Shown in pieces: positions 42,477 to 53,718 of a DNA stretch of 64,000 bases. Position numbers and translations under genes: made by a program. This DNA comes from Oikopleura dioica (Eukaryota; Chordata; Appendicularia; Copelata; Oikopleuridae). The stretch lies in assembly GCA_907165135.1 (NCBI GenBank), contig OU015566.1:8478157-8542156 (forward strand), given 5' to 3'. The notes under the pieces were generated by a model. That model was not told the origin of the DNA. It ran no database searches and was given only the letters and a program-made list of their open reading frames with translations. Every line of letters begins with the position of its first letter. The first letter of the stretch is position 1.

Positions 42477-44717
42477 TTATCTTCGTTGTCTTCGGCTACT
42501 GATCACTGGACTTTTCGAGCGAATGGGAGCGGATGGAATCGTCTTGTCAGATGGTGGTCGTGGGCTGTCGAAATCCTGATCTTCAGTGGAATAGTCAGTA
42601 GAGTCATCAGTTTCCGTTTCTGTTTTTACGGATTTTGAGTCAGCGTAGGAGGAACGCCCGCGAGGAGTAGCTGTTCTCGAGCTAGCATCACTCATGGGTG
42701 CTGTTGGTTGATCGTGGAATTCTGTTACTGACTTGGTGACTGGAATTTGCTCCGCTTGAGATGATGATTGGATGCTTCGAGGACTAGCGATGCTAGAAAA
42801 ATCATCGTCCGAGTAGTTGTCCGTCTTTTTGTCGGAAGAAATCGAAGTTGTTGTTGCGTAAGATTTCGCTGTTGGAATGGAAATATTCACTAAACCTCGT
42901 TATTTTTACATCCATTTTGAGTTTTACCTGAAGATCGGGGTCTTTTTGTTTTCTCAGAAGACGATTTTCTACTTGAAACGATCTCTTGACTAGAATTTAT
43001 GTCAATTTCTTTCTTCTCATGAATATCAAATGCAAATAGAGTCTCCGAAGTGAGTGCTGGTTGCTTTTGACCGCTGTTATCAGTCGTCTGTGTCGTCACA
43101 GATCGAAGCTTAGACTCAACGGCATTCGCTCCTGGTTGCTTTTTATCTACAACCGGATATGAATTCATGGGAAGTAGGCTCCTCTTGGATGATTTTGGTC
43201 TGATAGAATTTGAAACGTTCAATGATGATCGCCGCTTATCCGGGGCAAGCAAAGATGTCGAAGAACAATTTCCAGGATTGAGGGAAGTATTCAAGTCCGA
43301 GAATACCGGCTTGAGAGTTGGGCGTCCAAAACGATCGTATGTGCCAGATGGGAGGTCTTGTCGGAGCCTCGTAGAAGCACTTTGCTTGATTTCATGCTCG
43401 GAAATGGACTTTGCCGATATCATTGGAGAGGTAGACATTGCGTCCATGCTGTCCTCATCGTCAGAAGAGGATTCTGACGAGGATTCAACATCCTCGACTT
43501 TAGGTTTGTTCTTAGCGAGCGCTAGATATTGTGTTAAGTGGTTTCGGATCTAGCTTTTTTATTTTCTCACCCTTGATGGAGTCAATAGCGCGTTCAGAGG
43601 ATCCATTATTTCCAGCATGTCGATGATGCGTGCAGCACTTGGCGTTCAAGTTATTCAGCTCGTCGATTATTTGCGCTACGAGTGGACACGATGATCTATC
43701 GATGTTGCCCGCATCGAGAATATTTCGCTTCGTCTTATTTGTCTGTTCGTCTGAGGAAATTGAAGGTTTAGTAGGTGTTAAAGCTGATTCATTTTTTACC
43801 GGCCTGGATGATTTTTGGGCGGTAAACAACAGTGCGATGTGGTGCTTTCAGACGCTCGATGATAGATTCCATTTCATCGCGGCTCTTCTCTTGTGCTTCC
43901 CACTGGTTAAACTTGACTTGGAGTTCATTCCTCCTTGGTTGAACAGGGGCAACGTAATGCATCGGTGGTGGGTTGTACAAGGCTCCTACATCTTCTCCAT
44001 ATCTTATTCGGTACTTTTCAGGGATCGGCGGCGGCTCAAGAATTTGAAATGATTTCAGAATTTTTGTCTCGTCCAAGACACTTTGACTCGCTTTAGCGCT
44101 CAATTTTGGTCTTCCGTATGCTGATTCTGGTTTGTTAAACTTCGATGGCGGCCTCTTGTAGCTTGGTGGCTGAGGACGTCCACGGTGCAACTTGGGAGTG
44201 GGCGGCTTCTTTTGCGCTTTTTGACTTATCGATGATATAGCGCGAGAGGGGCCTTTGCTTCGTTGACTTGTTCTTCGCTTACGAGCTACTGTTTCTTTAA
44301 TCTCTGCCATGACGTAAATTGTTCCAAGCTCGAATGTCTTGTCGTATACGGAGGCAAATGCAACGTCATTACTGTAAAAGCCGTTTTCAAGTTGGAAATA
44401 GCTTTCAGAGATCTTCTGGTATTCCCCGTAGTCGTTTTTCTCTGAAAGGAAAGCTGGTCAGACTGCTATTTATCCGATTGAATACCTAATAAATAGAGGA
44501 TGACTGGCGAATCCCAGACATCGGCAGGGGTCGAATACGTAATCCGCTTCCCCGCAGCCAAGTTCAAGCAAGTGGTCTCGCAGTCCATCTTCGGGAGTGG
44601 AACTAGAATTTTCTCTTCCAACGGCCCGAAGCCAATCGCAATATGCGGCTTGAAGCCAATCCCACATGAGAACTCAGCCCTTCCGAACCGAATTTCGAAT
44701 GTCTCCAGTTTTGACAT
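42477..44717 (-). CDS. Ser/Pro-rich basic protein with folded N-terminus, unknown (678 aa)
   Basis: Five exons: 44717-44486, 44441-43800, 43750-43571, 43497-42928, 42889-42477; 2,037 nt, all GT-AG and in phase, introns 38-73 bp. Residues 1-130 look globular (FEIRFGRAEFSCGIGFKPHI, a beta-rich, C2-like feel); then a basic, Pro-rich region (KKPPTPKLHRGRP), a short helix (QWEAQEKSRDEMESIIERLK), an acidic Ser/Asp cluster near 43470 and a long Ser-rich disordered tail. This resembles centriolar or microtubule-associated scaffolds in composition only. The ATG is 279 bp downstream of the SREK1 stop. Confidence 0.75.
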
Positions 44718-44996
44718 TCTTGAAAAGTCTTTTTATCTCTTCATTTCACATGTTACTTTTCGCTATCTCTGTAGTCAGCAGTTTAATTTGAAAGAATAAT
44801 TCCACAGTCAGAGGGCAGTTGTTTGAGGCATGGCTTTCCAAAAGAAAAAAATAAGATTTCGAATAACTGAAACGGCTAGGTTGTCAAAAATGAGTCGAGC
44901 GGAGCTAGCGTCGGGAGCGTTTTCGCGATCGAGATCTAAACGGGATGATTGATAGAACATTATTACAGGTTCCGCTATGGATGTCCCAAGATGTAT

Positions 44997-46472
44997 TTAC
45001 CGTTTACGACTCTTTTTACTACTTTTCTTGTGGTCTCTAGAGCGTGATCGTTCTCGGCGGCGGCGATCACGGTCGCGTGACCTAGATCGACGGCGGGATG
45101 AGCTTTTCTTTCGAGATCTTGATCTTGATCGTGATCTTAATAATTTTTTTATACAAGCTCTTATTAATAAAAAGTACCTAGACTTCTTCTTTTTGCTACC
45201 AAAGTCTCGGTCAAGCTTGCTCATTGCATCTGGAGCAGCGTCGTGTTTGATGTCAGAGTATTTCGTGTGCTTGATTGATATCGGAATTCCAGCGAACATC
45301 TTAAGAAAGCTAGTGGAAGACGGTTAAACCTAGGCTACATACGTTTCCATCAAGTTGAAGAGCTGCACCAACAGAAGATGCATCAGAAAACACAACAGTG
45401 CAGTAGCGCACTTGGTGTCCAACATCGTCCTTGTCCATTTCAGTCTTTCTTCCTTTTCGAAGCTCATGGAATTCCACCCGGTCGACTTTTCCAGAGTAGG
45501 ATTCAAAGTATTGTTTCACCTTGAATGAAGAAAATCAAGAACTTTTCCGAAAAGAAAAAGGCTACCTGTTCATCTGTTACGATTTCATGAACGTTTCCAA
45601 CGCAAATTTGTCGTCTAAACTCATCCGCCGATTGCGCATTCACAGTCGTCATCAAACGCGGATTGTTGAAGAGAGTCAGCGCGGTCTAAATCAGCTATTT
45701 TAAAAGCCACATCGTGATCAATTCTCACCGAAGTAGCATCCAGTCCGTCTCCTAGGTTCATGTTCTTGACGACATCTTGGGGCGTGCAGTAGATAATCGC
45801 CTCGGACTCATCTGGCCACTCGTCCTTCCATTCCTTCACCTGAAGCGCACGGTCGATAAAGACTAAAGTTAAAGAGTAATTATTTAAATTCAAGGAAAAG
45901 TTAGCAAGGAGCAGATACCAGTATTGCTGAGATGGAGGGAAACAACAACGTCTGCCTTCGACTGGAACTTCACGAAACAGACCTAGAGATAAAAATTGAG
46001 AAGGCATTTATGAAGGAGGCTGAATACTTTGTTCTGGACGAGTGAGACGTCATACTTTGGGTACAAGGCAATGTCTGTAATGGGCCCGATGAAACTGAAT
46101 AATACACTCATTTGCTCTTCCGTTGCTTTTGTAGTGACGTTGTTCACCTAAAAACCAGATCGAAAAGGCTCTAAAGTAAGTAAAGTCTACCTGAACAATG
46201 TTCGTTTCTGAGACGTATGGTTCTATTTCATTCTTTTTATCTGTTGCTTTTGCTTCCACTCCATTCTGGTTAGAATCTTCGATTGTAATGACTTCAGCGC
46301 CAGATTGCCCGTTTTCCACATTTTCTTCCGTTTCCATTTTGTTGTCATCAGCGGCAACTGGCACAACAGGCGTTGGTTCCCCCGAATCAATTTTTGAGTC
46401 CCCATTTACCTCACTTAAACTCGGCTTGACCACGATGGGCTCATCACCGAACATATCGTCTACATCTGCCAT
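44997..46472 (-). CDS. SREK1: SREK1 splicing regulatory protein, two RRMs and RS tail (385 aa)
   Basis: Eight exons: 46472-46191, 46147-46028, 45982-45919, 45862-45729, 45685-45566, 45519-45343, 45299-45178, 45135-44997; 1,158 nt in phase. Acidic N-terminus MADVDDMFGDEP; RRM1 with VNNVTTKATEEQMSVLFSFI, VCFVKFQSK and NTVFIDRAL, as in SREK1/SRrp86; RRM2 starting ICVGNVHEIVTDEQVKQYF and ending NMFAGIPISIKH; Arg/Ser dipeptide tail. The last intron is 42 bp and frame-neutral. The ATG is 53 bp after the pseudouridine kinase stop and follows CTTCAG, so the pair is probably an operon resolved by trans-splicing. Confidence 0.93.
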
Positions 46473-46525
46473 TTTCTGAAGATAAAGACTGAGGATCTCG
46501 TTGATACAGAAATAAAGCTTATTCA

Positions 46526-47585
46526 TTAAAAATCAATGACAGGAGAAATATTTTGAGCCGAGCGCAGGGAAATCTGAGAGGCAGTTAGCGCAGCTTTGAT
46601 TATTTCTTCTTTTGATAATCGCCCATTTGATAATTGGGCGACAAAACATCCTGTAAATGTATCTCCGCAGCCATTAACATGAACAGGGTCGCCCTGTGGC
46701 ACCTTGTTCCAATTAACCGATGATATTAATGGAAAGTGGCAGACTTGTGTGCCTTCAACATGAAAAACGCCGTGTTCCGCAGCTGTTACGAGAAGCTCGC
46801 AGGAGATTCCAACTTTTCTTAGATTTTCCACGGACTTTTTTATATGGAAACCAAGTCGTGATGGTTCAGAGAGCCAAATGCTCTCAATCCGCTGTGCTTC
46901 ATCAAAGTCAACTTCTGAGTTGATTAATTGCATTTCAGTGACAATTAATTCCGCCAAATTGGGAAAGTAAAAGTCAAGCTGGCGTATGACTGATTCTCTC
47001 TCAGGAATTCGAAATAAACTCGTTGGATCAGCCAACATGATCTTTTTAGATTCTCTGCCAAGCGCACATATCCTCTCCAGGACGAACTAAAATACAGTTA
47101 TATTTTCTGATAGCTTTAATTTCGTACCGGCTGAAGATTGAAATCAAGCAAAATTGTTTTACAAGATTCTATCCGCCGCTTGACCTCGGTATCGATTGCA
47201 AATTGATTTGAAATTTCCATGTCTTGAGCAGCAACGTGGATTTCGCCATCGTCTTCCACTACGCACATGTACTGTCCAGATCTTGAGCCTTCTTTTACAT
47301 CTTGCTGGAGAAATATTAGTTGAAAATCAATTGATTTAGCTTTACTTTTATGAGATTTAGCTCTTTCGAAAGTCGGTTCTCTAAAAAGGCGCCGGCCGAG
47401 TCGTCACCAATTGTTGTGATGAAAGTTGGTCTACGAGACAGATCAGAACGCGCCACAGCGATTGCAAGATTGGCACCGACGCCTCCCACATTTGTCTGAA
47501 CAGAAGCGTAGTTGGACGCTCCACGGGGACGCGCCTTCGAGTCAAGTTTCCAGATTGTGTCCATATTAGCAGTTCCGAAGATCAC
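46526..47585 (-). CDS. psuK-like: Pseudouridine kinase, PfkB family (325 aa)
   Basis: Exons 47585-47346, 47304-47128, 47086-46526; 978 nt in phase. Starts MIFGTANMDTIWKL, shows the glycine-rich NVGGVGANLAIAVAR motif, FITTIGDDSAG, DPTS and the C-terminal VNGCGDTFTGCF anion hole with the catalytic Asp. Next to the pseudouridine-phosphate glycosidase gene, this points to phosphorylation of pseudouridine to pseudouridine 5'-phosphate. The two activities are separate genes here. A TATATATAA lies about 45-55 bp before the ATG, so it likely heads its own transcript, shared with SREK1 downstream. Confidence 0.9.
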
Positions 47586-47629
47586 TTGTCTTTGGGTTTT
47601 TTCGATGCGATAACACGGTTTTCACTTGC

Positions 47630-47640
47630 TTTATATATAA
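47630..47640 (-). promoter_or_regulatory. TATA-type promoter element of the psuK-SREK1 unit
   Basis: TTTATATATAAAG in minus-strand sense, about 45-55 bp upstream of the kinase ATG and 140 bp downstream of the glycosidase stop. Confidence 0.5.
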
Positions 47641-47780
47641 ATCCCTGCCTATATCGGATGATTGTGAGTGCGAAAGAAAAGGATGCTGAGAACTAAAAAA
47701 CAGATTTTCAGGAGTATTGTTTTTTTTTCTTTACAAAATTGGCCAAAATTAAGTTGAAACAGAAAGAAGTTAGCCGCAAG

Positions 47781-48808
47781 TTAGACGCACCAGGAATTTC
47801 GTTGAAGAGCGAATTCTTTCGCGATTTGGCCGCCCACGAGGCAGTTGTTTTCGACCAAACGGACGTTGATTTCGACAGTTTTTCCTTTGGAAAGATCTGC
47901 GAGTTTTGACAGGATGAATGGTGTAGACGCGGGGCTGAAAAGAACATGAGTTCTGTGGAATCATAAAGGATAGTTTTCTCATACCCAGTAATGTTCTGAC
48001 GTTCTGCTTCGGAAAGAGCTTCATCAATCAATCCACTGATAAAAATTCCATCGCCTTCCGCATCCTTCGGTACCGGATTAGCAAAAACAATTCCCGAGCT
48101 TATTCCGATCTCTTTATTCACTGCAAGAATTTTGCCCGCTTGTTCGACAGAAACTGCTCCTCCATGCGACTTGAGTCCGGAGTCGCGCATGTAAAAGTCC
48201 GGAAACGCATCTGAATCACCAATTGTATACGTTCCAACTCCGTGCGTCTCCAAGACTTCCAGCGTTTTCTTCACGTCTAGGATTTTCTTCACTCCAGACG
48301 AGACAACCGCCACGGGTGTTCGGCCAAGCTCCGACAAATCTGCAGAAATGTCGAAAGTAACTTCGGCGCCTCGATGAACGCCCCCAAGTCCCCCCGTCGC
48401 CATGAGATCGATTCCAGCTAAATTGGCCGCTAATACAGTACCAGCAATAGTTGTGCCGCCCCAGCCAGAACTTGCCAGGACTTTAGAAAAGTCACGTCTG
48501 GAAACTTTCACTGCGTCGTCACACTGGCAAAGCTCGAATAATTCTTCTTCATTTGCTCCTTATCAAATCGAGTAAGGAAAAATGACGCAATGATAATTTT
48601 TACCGATGTGAATTTTTCCGTTGTATAAAAAGATGGTAGCGGGAAAAGCTCCGCTTAATTTGACAGCAGCTTCGCAGCGCTGAGCTACTTCCAGGTTTGT
48701 TGGCCGAGGAAGGCCATGAGTAAGGATGGTGGACTCTAGGGCGACAATAGGTTCGTGATTTTTCAAGGCAGTACGGACAGCGGAGGATATTACAAGCCGC
48801 GATTTCAT
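47781..48808 (-). CDS. psuG-like: Pseudouridine-5'-phosphate glycosidase (310 aa)
   Basis: Exons 48808-48604, 48558-47985, 47934-47781; 933 nt in phase, introns 45 and 50 bp. Family blocks in order: PIVALESTILTHGLPRPTN, KVSRRDF, WGGTTIAGT, ATGGLGGVHRGAE, DLSELGRTPVAVVSSGVKK, ETHGVGTYTIG, FPDFYMRDSG, then TPFILSKLADLSKGK and VENNCLVGGQIA. It cleaves pseudouridine 5'-phosphate to uracil and ribose 5-phosphate, the second step after the neighbouring kinase. Confidence 0.94.
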
Positions 48809-49126
48809 TATGTCTAAATTCGATCAATTCTCAGGTTTTTTTTCGACGGTTCTTCTAACTAAGATGGTTTTGTTTTCGGATAGTTTCAAAATGTCCCAAA
48901 AGTCGGTTACCAAAGAGCGGATCCTCCGCCCCTCAGTCGTAGACCCTGGGTTGCTCTAACACCTTGTGAACGCTGTCATCAAAACTGAACACGAGACTGC
49001 TGCTTGAAAAAAGGTGACACTTTGCGACTACCAGACGGTTTTAAAAAATACCACATCATTGGTTCTAGATGTATCTTATGGTTCTCAAGGGCAGTAGAAT
49101 TTATTCTAAAGGTGAAGAAAATCAAG
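48809..49126. other. Gap between BCAS2 and the glycosidase gene
   Basis: 318 bp; no exon, tRNA or snRNA recognised on either strand. Confidence 0.5.
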
Positions 49127-49909
49127 TTAGAAGCCGAATTGCTTCTTGACGCTTCGTCCAGCTTTCATGTTGTTCTTTTCGTTTTCTAGCTTGATGAGTA
49201 CTTCTTCGATCTCGTAGTTTTTGTGGACAAGCGTGGCCCATTCGTTTTCAAGACGCGAAAGTGTCTGGCCAGCGCGTTGCTGAGTGTCTTTTCGCTGCCA
49301 GTTCACTTCTTGGATGTCTTTTCTGATCTGTTGAAGTTTACTAGAGAAAGGGGAATGAATCAAATAAGGACGGAGAAATTGTTTACTTCTGTGCATCGGA
49401 GACCATTTGGTTGAGAGTTTCGTTGTATTTCAACCAGGCTTGGGCGCCGTAATCAGCCATTAATTCCAAGTTTTCAATACGAACCAACTGGTGCTGCAGC
49501 TGAGCCTTTGAGTTTTCGACTGAACAATTTTATGCGCTGGCACGAGGAGGAAGAGTCAGTACCTGCTTTATTCCAGGCTTCTGGGTCGTGTCGCAACCCA
49601 GGAGTAGGCGCAGGGAGAGTGTATCGTTCAGTCTGCATCAGTTCCATTGGCTTCTTCGACGTTATTCTTGCGAGTTCTGCCTTCATCAGCGGGGTTAAAA
49701 ACTTGTCGTGATCTATTATTGTGTTGATGCCTTTTGAACTAGAATGAACGATGGGTACCTGGAGCTGGCAAATGCTCAAGGTAGTTTTTGGTTGGTGGAA
49801 ACTTGTGCATCTCCCTTTCAATCAGCTCCATTGCTGCTTCCCTGACTCCCGGATCGTCGTATCCTCGATCGAAATAAGGCAAGGCATCGATTACAACATT
49901 TTCTGCCAT
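49127..49909 (-). CDS. BCAS2: BCAS2/SPF27, Prp19-complex spliceosome subunit (215 aa)
   Basis: Exons 49909-49759, 49712-49563, 49519-49387, 49340-49127; 648 nt in phase, introns 43-46 bp. Starts [20 protein letters not shown], with [50 protein letters not shown]-type coiled coil with VNWQRKD, and [15 protein letters not shown], matching the whole human protein without gaps at the first junction. An AG three bases before the ATG suits spliced-leader addition. Last of a probable operon RPLP2-PIGB-basic protein-BCAS2. Confidence 0.94.
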
Positions 49910-50142
49910 TTTCTGATGAGTTGCCAGATTAAAATTTTTATTATATTTATATATTTATTAAAATGAGGCATCAACTGACTGTCAGTCCTTGTCAAGGATG
50001 TCAGGATGTCCCGCAAAAATGATTATCAATTAATAAAATGAACTACCGAAACAGTATGGATGAAGGCTGATCTGTCGCAGCAAGTGGCAGTAGTTTTTAA
50101 TGGCAGTAATGGGAGTCCTGGGGTCTTTCGGTCAATCGGAAT

Positions 50143-51162
50143 TCAATTTTTGTTGTTCTTTTTTAATTCGTCGTTCTTGGGCGAATTTGATGAGACCGTC
50201 TTCGAAGGCGATCTTTTGGCTAGCTCTTTGGTCATGAATGCTAATTGCTCGGCGCTGAAGTCGGGCGAGGTATCGATGAAAAAGCCCTCGATTTGGCGGA
50301 TTTCTTTTGGATAAACTTCCAGGAGAAGATGCGTGGCTTCTTGACGAACCACGAGAGGTGCCACAATGCCCATCGAGTGCATCTTCTTGATGTTTCTGAT
50401 TTGCTTTTTAACTGCTTCACACTCTTGTCTGTGCGCTTTCGTTTGCTAGGATAATATAAGTTAAAATTCATAGCCGTCGCTGCCAACCTTTTTCTTTTTG
50501 TGACCTTGAAGCCGTGCTTCAATAGCGTTGAAGACCATCTGAAGCCATTCTTTGGTTCCTGTTGAATCTTTCTTCGCTTCATTCTTTTTTTCTTCGGGAA
50601 CACGGACTTTTTGGACTGGTGCTGGTTCAGCCAATTTCTTTGAAATAATCTCTTTCTCCGTAACCTTTTTCTCTTGAGCTTTCTGTCGAAGAACCCTCGT
50701 GATATCTTCGATGCTTCTCTTATTCTTTTGAATTTTGTTGGCGGCTTCGTTGGATGTCAAAACTTCGAGACTTTGATCCTTCAAACTCTTCACTTTCTTG
50801 TACCCTGGTTCAGTCAAAGGCTGTTTTTCAACTGTGGCCGGGAAGAATTTTCTTGGCCCTTTCTTCCATTTCTGAAAAAATCATTAGGATAGTTTTTCAA
50901 AAATTGACCCTACCAAGATTTTTCTTCCGGGAAACAACTGGTCGTAGGCGATAAAGTCCCCATTCTTGCTTTTGTACGTTCGGGAACTTGCTTGAAAGTC
51001 ATCTTCGTTTTCGAGGATCACCTGAAGACATGGACTGTTGAACAAACGGCTGACTATTTTTGATGTTTTTACCTTGTGACCCGACACGAAGACAGCAAAA
51101 AGAAACCCAGGATCCTCGTTTTCGTCATTTTCGACCATTCTTTTTCGCTTCATCCCAGACAT
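50143..51162 (-). CDS. Basic, probably nuclear protein, unknown (294 aa)
   Basis: Exons 51162-51073, 51021-50914, 50871-50488, 50445-50143; 885 nt in phase, introns 41-51 bp. Starts MSGMKRKRMVENDENEDPG, followed by a short beta-rich part (FLFAVFVSGHK), a Lys-rich central region (GYKKVKSLKDQ, HKKKK) and a C-terminal helical part with KKQIRNIKKMHSMG. Composition resembles nucleolar or chromatin proteins; I cannot name a family. The ATG is 61 bp after the PIGB stop and directly follows CTTCAG, a strong operon signature. Confidence 0.75.
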
Positions 51163-51223
51163 TCTGAAGCACACGTATTCAGATAAGCTTAAGCTTACTC
51201 AAGTGAAATATGTACAGTAATAT

Positions 51224-53548
51224 TCATTTTCTAATTTTGTACAAAACAATACTCCTGGAAGCATCATCTAGCGGAGTCGGGCTATGAAAAAAGCTCTCTA
51301 CGTGAAAGTATCGAAGCTCTTGAAGAGTACTTCGAAGCTTTGATTCATGCTTGTCAAAAAAGGCGAGATAATCGTATGATTTTTGGGATAAATCTTTGTA
51401 GACAAAGTCTTCTGGGTCTTCGTGAAACTTATCCACGTCCGTTTTGAAGGGTTCGTTTTTGCGGCCTTGCGAGACCGGAGGTGGACATTGAAGTTGAAAA
51501 AGTTCTGAAGTAGAAAATGTAAAACTCTAGCTGAAGCGTTAGACGAACCGAGATGATGTCCTTTCAAGCAAAATCGACTGTACTCTCCGGGCATAACATG
51601 GCACGGGCCGTAAAATCGAATACTATCGCCTTCATTGAAGCATAATTCAACCCTAAGATAGCTAGGTGTAATGGTAGAAAAATGAACCACATGATCGCCT
51701 TTTTAAAGCTTCAATTATGATGCAGATTTAGAATCGCTAGGTCGTGGCGATCATTTTGATACCAAGATCATCGGAATCGGACTAGATTTTCGACCGAGAA
51801 TGACCATCTGAAGTCCCAAAATGAGCGCTAGAAATTTTCGAGCGCCCGGAAAGGGATGAATACTCCATCCAGTCATTTAACTCATAGTCTCACTTTGTAG
51901 AGCAGGTTTTATTCTCCCAGAATCACTTCACAGAAGTTGTGAACAGGGACTCTAGTACGGACGAGCGCCGAAAGAAGCCGAAAAAATGGGGGAAAATCAA
52001 TGCCAAATTTGGTTTCTGAGAAGTCGCACTAACGATTTCGCCTTGATTTTGCACGTTTTTGGGGGGCCTCTTTCGGCGCTGGTCCTTACTAGAGTCCCTG
52101 TTCACAATTTCTGTGAAGTGATTCTGGGAGAATAAAACCTGCTCTACAAAGTGAGACTATGTGTTAAATGACTGGATGGAGTATTCATCCCTTTCCGGGC
52201 GCTCGAAAATTTCTAGCGCTCATTTTGGGACTTCCGATGCTCATTTTCGGTCGAAAATTTAGTCCGATTCCGATGATCTTGGTATCAAAATGATCGCCAC
52301 GACCTAGCGATTCTAAATCTGCATCATAATTGAAGTTTTAAAAAGGCGATCATGTGGTCCATTTTTCTACCATTACACCTAAAGATAGCGCGCTAGATCT
52401 CCTGGCCCTCGTTGGTGAACAATTGATAAATATATTCCAATAATCAAATTCAGCCCAACGTAGATTTTCTTCAACCATTCATTTTGAAAAACACGAGCAG
52501 CGGGTTTCGCCCCAAACAGAGTCAGAAGAGGCAAGGCGGACATGATGAAGCGGAATTCCTTGTGCTCGGATCCGATCTCCAAGATGAACCAGTTAAAAAT
52601 CAATGTCATCAAAAGTCCCTTTTCCAGCTTCGATAATCTCTCAGAGGAAAACAATCGAACAGCGGCGAAGACACAGGAAAAGCCACAGCTGATGGGCAGT
52701 CCTTGAACAAGATACCATCCGAAAAAGCCATTTCTTCCGTAAAAAACTGCGATATTATCGAACACATTTACTTTTAAAAAGTTGAAGGGGGTAATCGTAT
52801 ACTCGCCAAACCAAAGTGAGTCGATTCCGATGCAGAGAGCGAAGATGAAAACTGTCATTTTCACGCTTTTAGAAAGGAGTCCCACGCGATCTTCAGTATG
52901 AAAAAGATGAAGGAGAAATAGAGGAATGTAGAAAGTAGCGCTTGTCGGACGCATAATGATGCTCAGAGCTGCTGGGTAAAGATAACTTGTTGAAGATGAT
53001 TTGAGATGGTCCTCTGAGAAATAGGAGAGGGTGAAGGTGGAAAGAGCTAATTCCATGGAATTAGAAATAGGCCTGCTGGATGCATATAGCTGGTGGAACG
53101 ATAGAGTCATGAGCAAAAAGGCCCCTTCCGTGATCGCGGAAGAATTGAAGCTTCTATCGATGAATTTGAGAAATGAAATTTCCGAAATTCCAGATGCCAG
53201 AGCGACGTAAAGTCGCATGATTGTATGAAGATTGACAAAACGATAAAACCCAATCGAATGCAGCAGCTTTCCCAGCATTAGAATCGGCATTAGCCAGATT
53301 GGAGATCGAATCGGCGGTGATTTCCATTCCCATGTGAGAGAAGTTTCGTTCAATATAAAATTGTGGACGACATCGGTCGATTGATAAAACTCGTCAGGAA
53401 CGTACGCTGTCTGCTGAAGCAACGCCGAGAATATTTTCAAAAGAAGGATTTGCGCTGCATAAGTTGACATAACGCGATTTTCGCCAGCCTTGGAACGGTG
53501 GAAACGGACACGAGTGATTTTTTCGGCTTTTAGCGCGTCAGATTTCAT
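51224..53548 (-). CDS. PIGB: PIGB, GPI mannosyltransferase III, coding exon interrupted by a hAT-like MITE
   Basis: Pieces: 53548-52390 (then the duplicated target and element), 51654-51549, 51504-51224. N-part is a multi-pass ER membrane enzyme: YVPDEFYQSTDVVH luminal loop motif, TWEWKSPPIRS, MRPTSATFYIP, NFLKVNVFDNIAVFYG, GSEHKEFRFIMSALP, IVHQRGPGDLARYL. C-part continues with VELCFNEGD, MPCH-equivalent GPCHVMPGEYS, LQCPPPVSQGRKNE and DFVYKDLSQ, the expected PIGB tail. The enzyme adds the third mannose of the GPI anchor. In the genomic frame the first TIR bases give TAG right after ARYL. Deleting the element and one 8-bp repeat makes one continuous frame. Splicing could be GC-AG, or this copy could be broken. 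Confidence 0.9.
51663..52381. mobile_element. hAT-type foldback MITE (719 bp) in PIGB
   Basis: Ends TAGGTGTAATGGTAGAAAAA and its reverse complement; the inverted repeat runs most of the length (about 330 bp per arm). Flanked by an 8-bp direct repeat AAGATAGC (51655-51662 and 52382-52389). An 8-bp duplication and TAGxGxxxA-type ends are hAT hallmarks. No transposase. Confidence 0.92.
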
Positions 53549-53718
53549 CTTTTCACCTTTTCCGATTTCATTCTGGGTTTATTTGATAATTCAAAACCTG
53601 CTAAATAAACCTGCAAAGAAGACAACAACGATGATTTTTTTCATTCCTCGACAAATCATGTTCTCGAAAAGCAAATTTCAAAAACAGAGAATTGGAGAAA
53701 CAAAGGTTTTTAAAGTTT

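Noticed and set aside
48880-48990. Possible tRNA or snRNA in a GC-richer patch
   Set aside because: No cloverleaf, no A/B boxes in proper spacing and no Sm site; nothing supports an RNA gene.
49740-49760. 20-bp intron in BCAS2
   Set aside because: GTACCC...TTCTAG is too short and shifts the frame; a 46-bp intron ending AATAATAG restores the exact human alignment length.
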